From contig JAWKTT010000003.1 in assembly GCA_041398965.1 (NCBI GenBank), positions 1 to 64,000 on the forward strand: 64,000 bases of DNA, given 5' to 3'. Shown here in pieces: positions 28,730-37,970 of this stretch (position 1 is the first letter of the stretch; each line of letters begins with the position of its first letter). The position numbers and the translations under genes were made by a program. The notes beneath the pieces are model-generated. The model was not told the origin of the DNA and made no database searches. It worked only from the letters and a program-made list of their open reading frames with translations. The DNA comes from JAWKTT01 sp041398965 (lineage in GTDB: Bacteria > Planctomycetota > Planctomycetia > Planctomycetales > Planctomycetaceae).

Positions 28730-30829
28730 TTACGGCGTCGCCAGGAATTGGACTGAGTCGGCGATGACGTGACCATTGGCGTCACGGTTCGAGATCGTCA
28801 CGCTGCCAGAACCGTCTGCGGGAAACTCGAAGATTCCAAGGCTTGTCCAGAGGTCGTCGATGGTCGGTTTCTGCTTCTGATTGACTGTCACGACTGTAGA
28901 TTTTCCGCCGCTTGATGCAATTGTCACCTCGACGTTCGTTGCCCGATTCTGATTCGGAGAATAACTAAGACGCACTTCATACTTTCCTGCAGTATTAACT
29001 TTAGCAGGGAAGGTGATCGACTTCTGGCCCTGTTCGGCATTGTTGTCATGCAGGTAACTCGCTCCGACATAACCTCCGACGCTACTGCTGGGGAGCCAGT
29101 CGCCCATTTTCTTAGCGTCGACGTCGTCGATGACAATTCCTTTTAGCTTTTTGGGATCAAGACCATTCGCGCCGACACTTCCCGCAGGAAGATCAAGGAC
29201 TTGTTGATCTTTGAGAAGTTGTTCTCGAAGATCGGCGTAGGATAAATCCTGCGGCGAGATATTCTGGTCGATCGACAGGCATGCGGCCGTTGCTGCGGAT
29301 TGCCCCAAAATCATGAAGACCGGCTCCATGCGAATGGATCCATAGGCGATGTGTGACGAGGACATTGCGACCGGCACAAGCAGGTTACTGCACTCCTCTT
29401 TCTTTGGGGTAATCGCACGGTAAGCAATCAGATACGCCCCGCCGGGACTCACTTGAATATCCCCCTCGTTGCGGACAAAACCCTCGGGAGTCACGTAGCG
29501 CTGGCAGTTGTGTGAGTCCATGTTGTACGAGCCGAGACCGATCGAGTCTTCGCACTTCCGGTTTCGTCGGCAGTCATGTTCGGTTTGAACATAGGGCCCA
29601 ATCATTCGCCGTGCTTCGCGAATATAGGGCCAGTAGGGCATGTGATCGTGCTCGACCCATTCATCCTTCGCCCATCCCCACGGGCTCACCTTTTGTTTAA
29701 TCTCTTCGGGTGTGCGCGGATGATAAGCGAGCGTCCACATGAGGCCGCGAATGTAGGTCTTCAGGTCGGACTCGAATTTCTTTCGTGTCGCAGCGTCTCC
29801 GTTGGCGTAGTCGTAATTCATCCCGATCCAATCGGTCGACACAGCAAAGTTATTGTTTACGTCGGTTTTCAAGTTCGGCATCATGTCGATCTTGAGCGGC
29901 AATCTTAAGTCGCCGGCTTCAAAGTTCCGCAGCAACAATTCGTAGTGCAGTGGGTCATAACCTTCGGGCTTAGCGAACGGAATTTGATTTTCTTTGACGG
30001 TCGTAATACAGAGACGATAATTATAGGCCTGTACACGATGGTCCCCGCCAAATTCGATCCCCGGTTCCGGACTAATGCCCGGCAGCAGACCACTCGCGGG
30101 ATTTCCCGCTTCGATATAAGGATCGACGCTTTTCACGAACTGATGACTGCGGGCGTGTCCTGTCTGGATACCGTTGATCGTTTCGCCATAGACCGAGTTG
30201 GCTTCTCGTCCCACATGAAACTTCACACCGGCCGCGGCCATCAGGTCCCCTTCATAGCTCGCATCGATGAAAATCGTACCACGGATCATGTCGCCTTTGT
30301 CGGTCGCCAGAGAGACGATGCGTCCTTCTTTGGTTTCGATCCGAGTGAGTTCTCTTCCCAGGAGGGGTTGGACATCGACTTCCCGAAGCATCTTGTGAAG
30401 GATGGCCTCGGCAACCTTTGGCTCGAAGGTCCACATGGCATCATCGTCTTCACGATACTGCGGATACTTGTCTCGATTGCCATGTTTCCATTGTGCGAGG
30501 TCGTCGTAGTGCGTCTTGACTCGCTGATAGAACTCGCGGGAGATGCCGCCGATCACCGCTTTGTTGCCGCTGTCTGTCCATCCGAGGCCACTCGTGGTGA
30601 GCCCGCCGATGTGCTTACGTGGCTCGACGAGGATGACCGACTTCCCCATGCGTCGAGCCTGCACCGCGGCCGCAACTCCCCCGGCAGTGGCTCCAAAGAT
30701 GACGACGTCCGCCTGTTCGGCCCCCCTTGCGACATGCGGACCGGCAAGCGACTGACAAAGTGTCGCTGTGAACACGAAGAGCATGGCCCAAGAGGATCGA
30801 TGCAGAATGTCGAGAGAGAGCAGTCTCAT
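28730..30829 (-). CDS. Exported FAD-dependent oxidoreductase with C-terminal golvesin-like domain
   Basis: 699 residues from ATG 30829 (MRLLSLDILHRSSWAMLFVF is a signal peptide). ADVVIFGATAGGVAAAVQAR is the dinucleotide-binding fold, followed by GKSVILVEPRKHIGGLTTSG. GTIFIDASYEGDLMAAAGV and the later MEPVFMILGQSAATAACLS are hallmarks of the FAD_oxidored family (PF12831). The last 130 residues (VGASYLHDNNAEQGQKSITF, YEVRLSYSPN, GHVIADSVQFL) form a golvesin/xanthan-lyase-type beta domain probably binding carbohydrate. Such proteins are abundant in planctomycetes; their substrate is unknown. Confidence 0.9.
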   Translation of the reverse strand: MRLLSLDILHRSSWAMLFVFTATLCQSLAGPHVARGAEQADVVIFGATAGGVAAAVQARRMGKSVILVEPRKHIGGLTTSGLGWTDSGNKAVIGGISREFYQRVKTHYDDLAQWKHGNRDKYPQYREDDDAMWTFEPKVAEAILHKMLREVDVQPLLGRELTRIETKEGRIVSLATDKGDMIRGTIFIDASYEGDLMAAAGVKFHVGREANSVYGETINGIQTGHARSHQFVKSVDPYIEAGNPASGLLPGISPEPGIEFGGDHRVQAYNYRLCITTVKENQIPFAKPEGYDPLHYELLLRNFEAGDLRLPLKIDMMPNLKTDVNNNFAVSTDWIGMNYDYANGDAATRKKFESDLKTYIRGLMWTLAYHPRTPEEIKQKVSPWGWAKDEWVEHDHMPYWPYIREARRMIGPYVQTEHDCRRNRKCEDSIGLGSYNMDSHNCQRYVTPEGFVRNEGDIQVSPGGAYLIAYRAITPKKEECSNLLVPVAMSSSHIAYGSIRMEPVFMILGQSAATAACLSIDQNISPQDLSYADLREQLLKDQQVLDLPAGSVGANGLDPKKLKGIVIDDVDAKKMGDWLPSSSVGGYVGASYLHDNNAEQGQKSITFPAKVNTAGKYEVRLSYSPNQNRATNVEVTIASSGGKSTVVTVNQKQKPTIDDLWTSLGIFEFPADGSGSVTISNRDANGHVIADSVQFLATP

Positions 30830-31273
30830 GAGCGGTCGCCTTGTGACAGGTTCAGAGTGAGTTTCGCCCGAGCGTTGTGGTGTCGAGTTCCCAAACAGGA
30901 GATCGCACCACATCCGGATCCCCGCCAAGATACCCCACCGGCTTCGATCCGTCCAATGGAAGGATGAGCCCTGTAGCCGAGTTGCTCCGCAACTCGGCCT
31001 GCTCCCTGCGTCAATGTACTCACGAATTTGCAACGATTTCCGCCAAGGGACGATCGCGACGCAAATCGGCGCGATGCTTCGCGTGTTGATCTGCGTCTTG
31101 ATTTTTCTGGGCGTGTTCTGGGCGTGGGGAGCGTTCTGGATGCCGAGTTGCGGAGCAACTCGGCTACGGTGATTGCCGATGTGTCCATCGAGACAGTGCG
31201 TGCCGCCCGCTCACCGGAGGGCTGGCGTTCTTTCGCTAGTTTTTCTTGACGCCAAGTGAGTTGCGCACTGGCG
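30830..31273. other. 444-bp gene-free region upstream of the oxidoreductase, holding repeat R4
   Basis: The left part should hold the oxidoreductase promoter (minus). Positions 30973-31167 are a repeat-bounded segment described separately. No gene is supported. Confidence 0.5.
30973..31167. repeat. R4: 195-bp segment bounded by inverted 26-bp palindromes
   Basis: GTAGCCGAGTTGCTCCGCAA...(30973-30998) and its exact reverse complement (31142-31167) bound 143 bp. Each end is itself a hairpin: GCCGAGTTGC-TCC-GCAACTCGGC. This looks like a paired REP (BIME) or a small nonautonomous element. The inner part has no coding features. Confidence 0.8.
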
Positions 31274-31762
31274 TTACTGGTCGCCGTGGTCGACGATCTT
31301 GACGATCTCGAGCGTCATCGAGCCACGGGGGAGTTCGACTTCGACAGAGTCCCCCTCTTTCTTGCCCATGAGGGCCTTGGCGATGGGGCTAGTGGTCAGA
31401 ATCTTCATGATGTCGCCGTTGTAGTCCTCTTCTCCAGGGCCAACGAACTCGTACGTCTCTTCCTCATCAAGGTCGGTGTCTTTGACGGTGACAATCGATC
31501 CGAAAGCGACCACACCCTTGGGCATGTCCGCCTTCTCGACGATGTAACAACTCGCGAGCTTGGTCTTTAGCTGGTTGATTTTCGCCATCGTGCGGCCCTG
31601 CTCTTCTCGCTGGCCATGGTACTCGGCGTTTTCTTTGAGGTCCCCTTCGGCCCGGGCCTCGGCAATGGCGATGGCGATTTCGGGCATCTTGACAGACTCG
31701 AGGTGTCTAATCTCGACCACGAGCTTATCGTAGCCTTCTCGTGTAATGGGTTGTCGTTCCAC
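31274..31762 (-). CDS. greA: Transcription elongation factor GreA
   Basis: 162 residues from a GTG at 31762, close to the 158 residues of typical GreA. This start has CAGGTGAT just upstream, and longer readings are not GreA-like. The N-terminal coiled coil has IAIAIAEARAEGDLKENAEY, whose tip acidic residues (the D-L-K-E-N-A-E-Y core) act at the RNA polymerase active site, and HGQREEQGRTMAKINQLKTK. The C-terminal FKBP-like domain has SIVTVKDTDLDEEETYEFVG and SPIAKALMGKKEGDSVEV. It rescues backtracked polymerase by stimulating RNA cleavage. Confidence 0.95.
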   Translation of the reverse strand: MERQPITREGYDKLVVEIRHLESVKMPEIAIAIAEARAEGDLKENAEYHGQREEQGRTMAKINQLKTKLASCYIVEKADMPKGVVAFGSIVTVKDTDLDEEETYEFVGPGEEDYNGDIMKILTTSPIAKALMGKKEGDSVEVELPRGSMTLEIVKIVDHGDQ

Positions 31763-32074
31763 GATATCACCTGCTTCCGTCAATCGAGTCACTTGGAGTG
31801 ACCTGGGTGAATCCCGGTAAACGGGCCCCTCACTTTGGTCACAAGACAAAGAAAACACGGGGCACGACCAGAATCGCGACCCGTGAAAGGTTGAACAAAC
31901 TCAATTGATAACGAACTCCCGCAAGAGTGTCTACACCGGTCTCCACGAATCACCCGTTGTCCGGCCGATTCGGGAGGAATTTGCAGAGCGATCAGGCCGT
32001 GCATGGCTCTTTGTTGATCGAACCAGTGGAGGCGAGAATTACATCGACATCGCCTGCAAATCGTTCGGAGACTC
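31763..32074. other. 312-bp gene-free stretch upstream of greA
   Basis: It should hold the greA promoter and the 3' end of the upstream minus transcript. GGTAAACGGGCC and neighbouring short dyads are the only structures noticed. No gene is seen. Confidence 0.35.
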
Positions 32075-32935
32075 TTACACCTTAGGATGCTTGAGGATGT
32101 CGCGGAAAGAGAGAGTGCTGGCGACCTGATGATCCGTTTCACGACCCAGGATCGGGGGGTAAACCTGTTGCAGTTCGATGGAGGAATCTCCCTGGTGCCG
32201 TTCCGATTCGACCCGTCGCTGCAACGCCGATTTCATGAGTCCATGCTCATCGAACGTCTCCGGCGGGAAGGCTTCGAACATCGCGTGAATCATCGCTCCG
32301 AGGGGGACTTGCCGAGCAAGCGAGACAACGATCGGCGGAAAGCCATTCCGCATTCCCGCTGTTGTGAGCGTCCACTCGGTGAAGCTGCCTGCTCCATCGC
32401 TCATGCTGCCGACATAGTCCGCCGCCCGATTCTGATCGACTGCGAACTCGAGCACATCATAAGCGGAGGAGATACGACCGACGAGCAGGTCCGACCAGCG
32501 TTCACATTTGCGACGCAGTCGATCCACGCGGACCGAGCAACCCAGCGGCATCACGACGCCGTCGACCAGCAATCGCAAAGACTGTCGCCGAATCTCAAGC
32601 ATTTCGTTGAGGACGTACCGGACGACGGGAGCGGCATGGGGCTGTCGAAAACGGGAGTCCGCTGCAACCAGGGTGGCCGTCCAGACGCGAATCAGCACTT
32701 CGGCAACGAAGATTTCCGAAACGAGTTTCTCTGTGGCCCAGCCATGTTCGATTGGGTCAATGACGGGGCGAGTTGTTTGTTCGTTGAGGGCCTCACGCCA
32801 GAGACGGCAGACATCTTGCGACGCCTTGAAGTAATCGCGGAGGAGTCGGTCAGAAATCGGCGCCCGAGCATCAATCAGGTGACCCGAATGCACGGTCACA
32901 AGGGAGGCGATATCGGCCAGTCGTTGAAGATTCAC
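32075..32935 (-). CDS. Hypothetical protein, unrecognised
   Basis: 286-287 residues from a GTG at 32935 with AGGTG upstream. The frame is open for a further 100 codons, but that part is Cys- and Arg-rich, unlike a real N-terminus. The visible composition is soluble and helical (LVTVHSGHLIDARAPISDRL, VLNEMLEIRRQSLRLLVDGV). There is no signal peptide or membrane span, and I see no catalytic motif. The conserved-looking C-terminus is TDHQVASTLSFRDILKHPKV. It is read in the direction of greA, with a 312-bp gap. Confidence 0.6.
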   Translation of the reverse strand: MNLQRLADIASLVTVHSGHLIDARAPISDRLLRDYFKASQDVCRLWREALNEQTTRPVIDPIEHGWATEKLVSEIFVAEVLIRVWTATLVAADSRFRQPHAAPVVRYVLNEMLEIRRQSLRLLVDGVVMPLGCSVRVDRLRRKCERWSDLLVGRISSAYDVLEFAVDQNRAADYVGSMSDGAGSFTEWTLTTAGMRNGFPPIVVSLARQVPLGAMIHAMFEAFPPETFDEHGLMKSALQRRVESERHQGDSSIELQQVYPPILGRETDHQVASTLSFRDILKHPKV

Positions 32936-33210
32936 AGGGACACCTGAGATCGATGGAAAGGGGCGCAGACAATCAGCAGAAGTCCTAATGGCAAACTGAG
33001 TGCCATTCCCACTCGAACCGCGTGACAATGTGACACAAGTCAGGGAATTCAACGATTCACAGTGCAAAAAACCTGCGATCAACGCACGTTTTCGGAGGGC
33101 CTCGTCGTCACGACAGGATGACTTTACGTGGTCTTCACGAAACGTGTTGCGACAGGGCGTTGCCGAAAAACAACATCGACAGGTTTCCCAATCTCGGGGC
33201 CAGAACCGAG

Positions 33211-34074
33211 CTACACTTTGCCAGTACCACGACTTGGGGGCACCCACAATGAAGCGGAAGCGGTGGTCGGGCCGTCGCTGCCGGTCCGTCTGGCCTTCAG
33301 GCGGACGTAGGGAGGGGTGAACATCCCGCGATGTTTGAAATCCCCCGGAGGAGCCTTCGGGTCGCCACGGCGAGGCTCGACCAGGTCTTCGAGCACAAAC
33401 CCGCTCTGACAGAGTCCTCCAATCAACTCGCCCCAGCGATGCAGGTACTCGATAGTCCCCGTTTCTCGGTAAGACTGGTCCGCCACTGCGGGCAACGGAC
33501 CCTCGTGATAGTACGAGACCCCAATGACATACCGCTGCTTCGCATCACGCTCAGAAATCTGTGCCGACGTCGGTTGCTTATGCTGACTGATGTACAATCC
33601 GCCCGGCTTCAACACTCGAGCCACTTCGCGATACACCGCAATAATATCTCGCACATAGCAGGTACTGACCGGTTGATGGACAATGTCGAATTCGGCATCT
33701 CTCAACGGACTCAAGTCGTCCATAGACGTTTGAACGCGATGGACCGTCACCCCCCGCCGTCGCGATTCCCGCTCGTCTAAGTCGAGCATCGAGCCACTCA
33801 GATCAACCACCGTCACCCTGGCCCCTGCGACAGCGTAGAGAATCGACTGCCAGCCCCCGCCGGATGCGAGGCAGAGCACCTTCAGCCCGACGACCGAAGC
33901 CGGAAGCCAACCTCGGGAGTCGAGCGTCTTCAATGGGGCAGCACACTCCTCGTCAGTGGCAGGTCGAGCGAACAGACTCTTCCCCTCTGCCAGCTTGTCC
34001 CATGCTTTTCGATTCTGTTCGATCTCAGAATTCATCCGTCCGCTCATCTCATCTCTCGGAGTGTGGTCAGTCAT
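33211..34074 (-). CDS. Class I SAM-dependent methyltransferase
   Basis: 287 residues from ATG 34074 (MTDHTPRDEMSGRMNSEIEQ). Motif I is VVGLKVLCLASGGGWQSILY near residue 60, and motif II TVVDLSGSMLDLDERE. DAEFDIVHQPVSTCYVRDI and EVARVLKPGGLYISQHKQ are motifs III-IV. The N-terminal NRKAWDKLAEGKSLFARPAT is common to small-molecule methyltransferases of this group. The substrate is unknown. The C-terminal 20 residues (ASLWVPPSRGTGKV) look like read-through of a longer frame, and the true stop is at 33211. Confidence 0.88.
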   Translation of the reverse strand: MTDHTPRDEMSGRMNSEIEQNRKAWDKLAEGKSLFARPATDEECAAPLKTLDSRGWLPASVVGLKVLCLASGGGWQSILYAVAGARVTVVDLSGSMLDLDERESRRRGVTVHRVQTSMDDLSPLRDAEFDIVHQPVSTCYVRDIIAVYREVARVLKPGGLYISQHKQPTSAQISERDAKQRYVIGVSYYHEGPLPAVADQSYRETGTIEYLHRWGELIGGLCQSGFVLEDLVEPRRGDPKAPPGDFKHRGMFTPPYVRLKARRTGSDGPTTASASLWVPPSRGTGKV

Positions 34075-34296
34075 TGGTTGGCATGGTGACCAAGGTAGAG
34101 GAAAACGTAGTGTGCGCTCGTTCAAATTCCTGAGTGATGGAGACCGTGCTCCTCCGTGATTCCACGTCCGACCCCATCGGTCGATACTGTAGTCGTCGGG
34201 CATCGTCAGGCACAGCAAGCCAGTGATCTCCCGATGTCGCAGAACGAATCACTCAGACCCTTCTCAGAGAAGTTGAACGATCAAGACCTGTCCCGT

Positions 34297-35283
34297 TCAG
34301 GTTTTCGCTTCTTGCGTCGTTGTCAGCAACCATCGTACGAATTCCTGGTGACTTTGAGAGAGTCCTTTGTATCGCAGCGAGTCGACGGACATACTGTCGA
34401 TGGCTTGAGCCAGTGCAGTGGCGAGAGGCTTGCGAGTCTTGATATCGCGGACATCGATCAGAGATGGACGAATCGTAAACAGAGATGCTCGTGATTCCGG
34501 AAGCCCCCAGATTGTCTGCCGTTCCACACGGAGAAAAGGACCCGGCTGTTTCGGGTCGAAGCACTTCAAAGCTGAGTCGCATGCTGGATGGCGATTGAGT
34601 GTATCGTCCCATTGCAGGCCCCACACGAACCGGACAAGTCCGTTTGTGGCTCCCATCATCTTGGCGACAAACTTCTGTTGGTTCCGGGCGAACGGTTCCA
34701 TTCCAGGCACTGTCGCATGCACCTCGGCGAAGTCCTTCCCCAGTTTGTCTTCGGGGGTCCAGTGGCTCGGGAGGCAGACGTGCAGGGCGGCCACCCAGTT
34801 CGCAGACTCCTCAGCGCAGGTGACGGCAAGGTCCTCTTGCACCTGGCAAGCGAGGGCATCGAGCGAGCAAAAATAGGCCGGTTCGACATCGCTGCGGGTC
34901 TCGTGGATTACCAACTTCCCATTGCGGTCAAAACAGAGAACCTCACCCGTCAGATGACATGTCAGCCTTTGGGTCGACTCTGTCTGTTCGACTGCGAACC
35001 ACTCGGGATGCTCGATAACGAATCGATGTATAACGAACCGGGTGACTGCGGCCGCTGCCTCTTCGGAAAACTGTTGGAACAGCACATGTCGGGACAACGA
35101 AGTGGACCTCGCGTGCAGTTTCGCCGCCCGGAATTGATGGAACTGTGAATCAATCTGGAAGACACAGTTGTCCGCCGCACCATTGCCGAAGTCATCACCA
35201 AAGGGCCGCAGTCCGGGAAGGACATCGTAGCTCCCCTTCTCGAAGGGAAAATATGTTGCAGGTTGAGGTAAGCTGGCGGACAT
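34297..35283 (-). CDS. Haem-dependent oxidative N-demethylase family protein (DUF3445)
   Basis: 328 residues from ATG 35283 (MSASLPQPATYFPFEKGSYD). Family landmarks are LPSHWTPEDKLGKDFAEVHA near the middle, FVWGLQWDDTLNRHP, and LRVERQTIWGLPESRASLFT followed by IRPSLIDV. PF11927 proteins bind haem and oxidatively demethylate small amines such as dimethylamine. The substrate is not shown by context. It is upstream of the methyltransferase gene on the same strand, 222 bp apart. Confidence 0.8.
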   Translation of the reverse strand: MSASLPQPATYFPFEKGSYDVLPGLRPFGDDFGNGAADNCVFQIDSQFHQFRAAKLHARSTSLSRHVLFQQFSEEAAAAVTRFVIHRFVIEHPEWFAVEQTESTQRLTCHLTGEVLCFDRNGKLVIHETRSDVEPAYFCSLDALACQVQEDLAVTCAEESANWVAALHVCLPSHWTPEDKLGKDFAEVHATVPGMEPFARNQQKFVAKMMGATNGLVRFVWGLQWDDTLNRHPACDSALKCFDPKQPGPFLRVERQTIWGLPESRASLFTIRPSLIDVRDIKTRKPLATALAQAIDSMSVDSLRYKGLSQSHQEFVRWLLTTTQEAKT

Positions 35284-35947
35284 TGTGTCGACGTTGTTTC
35301 TCGGAGGGGGCAGCAAAAGCTCACGCGTCGCGAGGCTCCCAGTTCCTGCGGGGGAAGGTGACAGTGTGAACGCTCTCCAACTTTCCTTGAATCTGTCCCG
35401 GGCCAGCATCAAGTTTTCGTCGTCAACTCTGGGTGATCACCGCACCAGAATAACCGTCTGTGATTTCATGGCAACATCGCACAACTCCTGGCCCGCCTCG
35501 CAAGTCCTCATGTTGGAGATGCGCTGGCATGGGGAAGAGCGATCGCTGTCTCATGGGAGTGTTCTCCTAGAACTCGTTGCACGTGGTGTCGGACATTCTT
35601 ACGTTTCAATCCTTTCTTCATGTCGCCAAAGACCTTCAGGAGTTCAGTCGGAAGAATCATAAGGGTGAGTGAACCGGTCTGGAGGAACCGGGCTTTGTCC
35701 GACGCTTCATCGTTGCCGGTGAACAGTACATCGTCGACGTGTCCTCCTTCTGCACTCGACGCTCGTCGGGGTGGAGACCAATCATCTCCCTGATGAAAAG
35801 ACTGCGGATGACGATAAAGACCGCGACCGACGATACCGTCCCATGTCAATGATCTGTTATGTTGTGACTTGTCACAGAGGAGCCGATTGGTACAGCCTGT
35901 CGATTTCGGCAATCCGATCACCCTTGCGAGTGCTAAGGAAGTATTCA
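35284..35947. other. 664-bp divergent region between DUF3445 and sulfatase genes
   Basis: It must hold two divergent promoters. A minus-strand frame across 35508-36101 contains a stretch (ILPTELLKVFGDMKKGLKRK) that reads like protein but lacks a plausible start and overlaps the sulfatase signal peptide. I do not call it a gene. No repeats were noticed. Confidence 0.4.
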
Positions 35948-37501
35948 ATGAACACACATTCCATTGGACGATTGACCGTCGCAGTCCTGTTGAGCCTGTT
36001 CCTGTCAGGGCTTTGCCAGATGCAAGCCTTCGGGGCACAAACCAGACCGAATGTGATCGTGGTGATGGCAGACGACCTGGGCATTGGAGACATTTCGCCA
36101 ACGAATCCAGATTGCAAGATCAAGACGCCAAACCTCCAGAGAATGGCGAACGAAGGTCTCACGTTCCTCGATGCACACACCCCAAGTTCGGTTTGTACGC
36201 CCACACGGTACGGGTTGCTGACCGGCCGATACAATTGGAGATCACGCTTGGAACGGGGTGTGTTGAGCGGAACAAGCGAGCACTTAATCCCAGCAGACCG
36301 CCCCACACTTGGTCACCTTATGCGTCGTGCCGGGTATCACACTGCGATGATCGGCAAGTGGCACCTCGGTTGGGACTGGCACAAAACCGGCAACGTGATT
36401 GACTTCACTCAGCCCGTCCTGAACGGTCCCGACATCAATGGCTTCGATCGATACTACGGGCACTGCGGATCGCTGGATATGCCGCCATACGTTTGGGTCG
36501 ACTCGGGAAAGATCACAGCCGTTCCCAATCGTGTTGAAGGAGTGACGAAAGCCGAGGATCAATACGGCTGGTATCGCAAGGGGCCAATTGGTGCAGACTT
36601 CAACATTTCCGAGGTGTTGCCGCACTTGTTCGGCAAGTCGATCGAGCACATCAAGTCGCGAGCCATCGAGGCGAAGGCCGACAAGCCGTTCTTCTTGTAC
36701 CTGGCATTGCCCGCCCCGCACACGCCGATTGTTCCGGTCCCGCCCTTCAAGGACGCCAGTGGACTCAACCCCTATGCGGACTTCGTGATGCAAGTCGATC
36801 ATCACATGGGACAGGTCTTCAGTGCTCTCAAGGAAGCTGGTCTGGACGATAATACGCTCGTCATTTTCACGAGTGACAATGGTTGTTCGCCCGAAGCCAA
36901 TTTCGAACTGCTGAAAGGTCATGGACACGACCCCAGTGCGGGGTATCGCGGACACAAGGCAGACATCTATGAAGGGGGGCACCGAGTCCCATTCATCGCA
37001 CGCTGGCCGGGAACGATCGAAGCTGGTCGAAAGACGCAAGCACTAACCTGCCTGACAGACGTTTACTCGACATTGGAAGCGATCACCGGACAAGAACGGC
37101 AGCCCTTGGGGGGCGAAGACGGATACAGTCTTCTACCAGTCTTCAACGGCGATTCGACATCGGGTCGCGACTCGCTCATCAGTCATTCGGTCGGCGGCTC
37201 ATTTGCGATTCGACAAGGATCATGGAAACTGTGTCTGTCGGCTGGAAGCGGCGGATGGAGTGCGCCGCAGGAACCGATGGCCAAGAAGCAGGGCTTGCCT
37301 CCCATGCAGCTGTTTAACCTCGCCAGCGACCCTGCGGAATCCAGGAATCTGATCAACGAAGAACCGGACAAGTCGCGCGAGCTTCTGTTGTTGCTCGATC
37401 AACAAGTCCGCAACGGACGCTGCACTCCCGGAGAAGCGGTCAAGAACGACCGCAAAGTAACGTTCCTTCCGGCAGGTGTGACGTTACCCTCTGGCGAGTA
37501 G
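35948..37501 (+). CDS. Exported sulfatase (arylsulfatase A family)
   Basis: 517 residues. The ATG at 35948 gives the signal peptide MNTHSIGRLTVAVLLSLFLS; the frame open from 35771 is not used. Metal ligands are in NVIVVMADDLGIGD (D42, D43). The formylglycine motif is SSVCTPTRYGLLTGRY (C83, C-x-P-x-R), so a formylglycine-generating enzyme is needed. IGKWHLG and FTSDNGCSPEA complete the active site. The C-terminal FNLASDPAESRNLINEEPDK is family-typical. It cleaves sulfate esters, probably from algal-type polysaccharides outside the cytoplasm. It is a single gene. Confidence 0.95.
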   Translation: MNTHSIGRLTVAVLLSLFLSGLCQMQAFGAQTRPNVIVVMADDLGIGDISPTNPDCKIKTPNLQRMANEGLTFLDAHTPSSVCTPTRYGLLTGRYNWRSRLERGVLSGTSEHLIPADRPTLGHLMRRAGYHTAMIGKWHLGWDWHKTGNVIDFTQPVLNGPDINGFDRYYGHCGSLDMPPYVWVDSGKITAVPNRVEGVTKAEDQYGWYRKGPIGADFNISEVLPHLFGKSIEHIKSRAIEAKADKPFFLYLALPAPHTPIVPVPPFKDASGLNPYADFVMQVDHHMGQVFSALKEAGLDDNTLVIFTSDNGCSPEANFELLKGHGHDPSAGYRGHKADIYEGGHRVPFIARWPGTIEAGRKTQALTCLTDVYSTLEAITGQERQPLGGEDGYSLLPVFNGDSTSGRDSLISHSVGGSFAIRQGSWKLCLSAGSGGWSAPQEPMAKKQGLPPMQLFNLASDPAESRNLINEEPDKSRELLLLLDQQVRNGRCTPGEAVKNDRKVTFLPAGVTLPSGE

Positions 37502-37970
37502 GCGGGAATGAATTGCGACACTCGGCGAACGAACGGGTCATTTTCACAATAAGCAACGGCAATGACTGGCAATCCGTGTCGTCACCGCACTCCACTTTTG
37601 GGGTGTGGTCGAGGTGGCTAATTCGTCGGTGTCGGTCAGCCGAGTTGGCAGACGATTGTCCGTGAGTGTCTCATCGACCACCATGTTCTCAAAGCCTGTT
37701 GGAAAACGTGGGTCAGGCTTTCCAGCCTGACATGGTGCCATTTGATGCCTCGGAAACGAGCGTTCGAGATGCTCGTGTCAGATTAGAAATCTGACCCACG
37801 GCCGTTTTTCAACGAGCTGCTCAGGTCCATCCGGAGTCGCCCGAAGACTTCACCATCACCGGAGACGCACATTTGATTCCGACTCAGCGAGTCTTCTGGG
37901 TTGTGAGCATGGCGCCGAGTAGGCGATAATGGATATTCTCTGCGATCATCGCCACTGGGGGAGTTCGGTT
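37502..37970. other. 469-bp gene-free region with an R1 repeat
   Basis: Sulfatase 3' flank, R1 repeat (37693-37821) and the promoter region of the cytochrome gene pair. No gene is seen. Confidence 0.5.
37693..37821 (+). repeat. R1 dispersed repeat, best-preserved copy
   Basis: 129 bp. The left end AGCCTGTTGGAAAACGTGGG and the right end CGTTTTTCAACGAGCTGCT are an imperfect terminal inverted repeat. Just inside are two hairpins, GTCAGGCT-TTCC-AGCCTGAC (37712-37731) and GTCAGATT-AGA-AATCTGAC (37777-37795). There is no coding capacity. This is the reference for the family. Confidence 0.85.

Noticed and set aside
29945..30967. 340-codon plus-strand open frame
   Set aside because: Antisense to the FAD oxidoreductase gene.
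35508..36101. 198-codon minus-strand frame between DUF3445 and sulfatase genes
   Set aside because: Part reads like protein, but it runs into the sulfatase signal peptide region on the other strand and lacks a plausible start; left unannotated.
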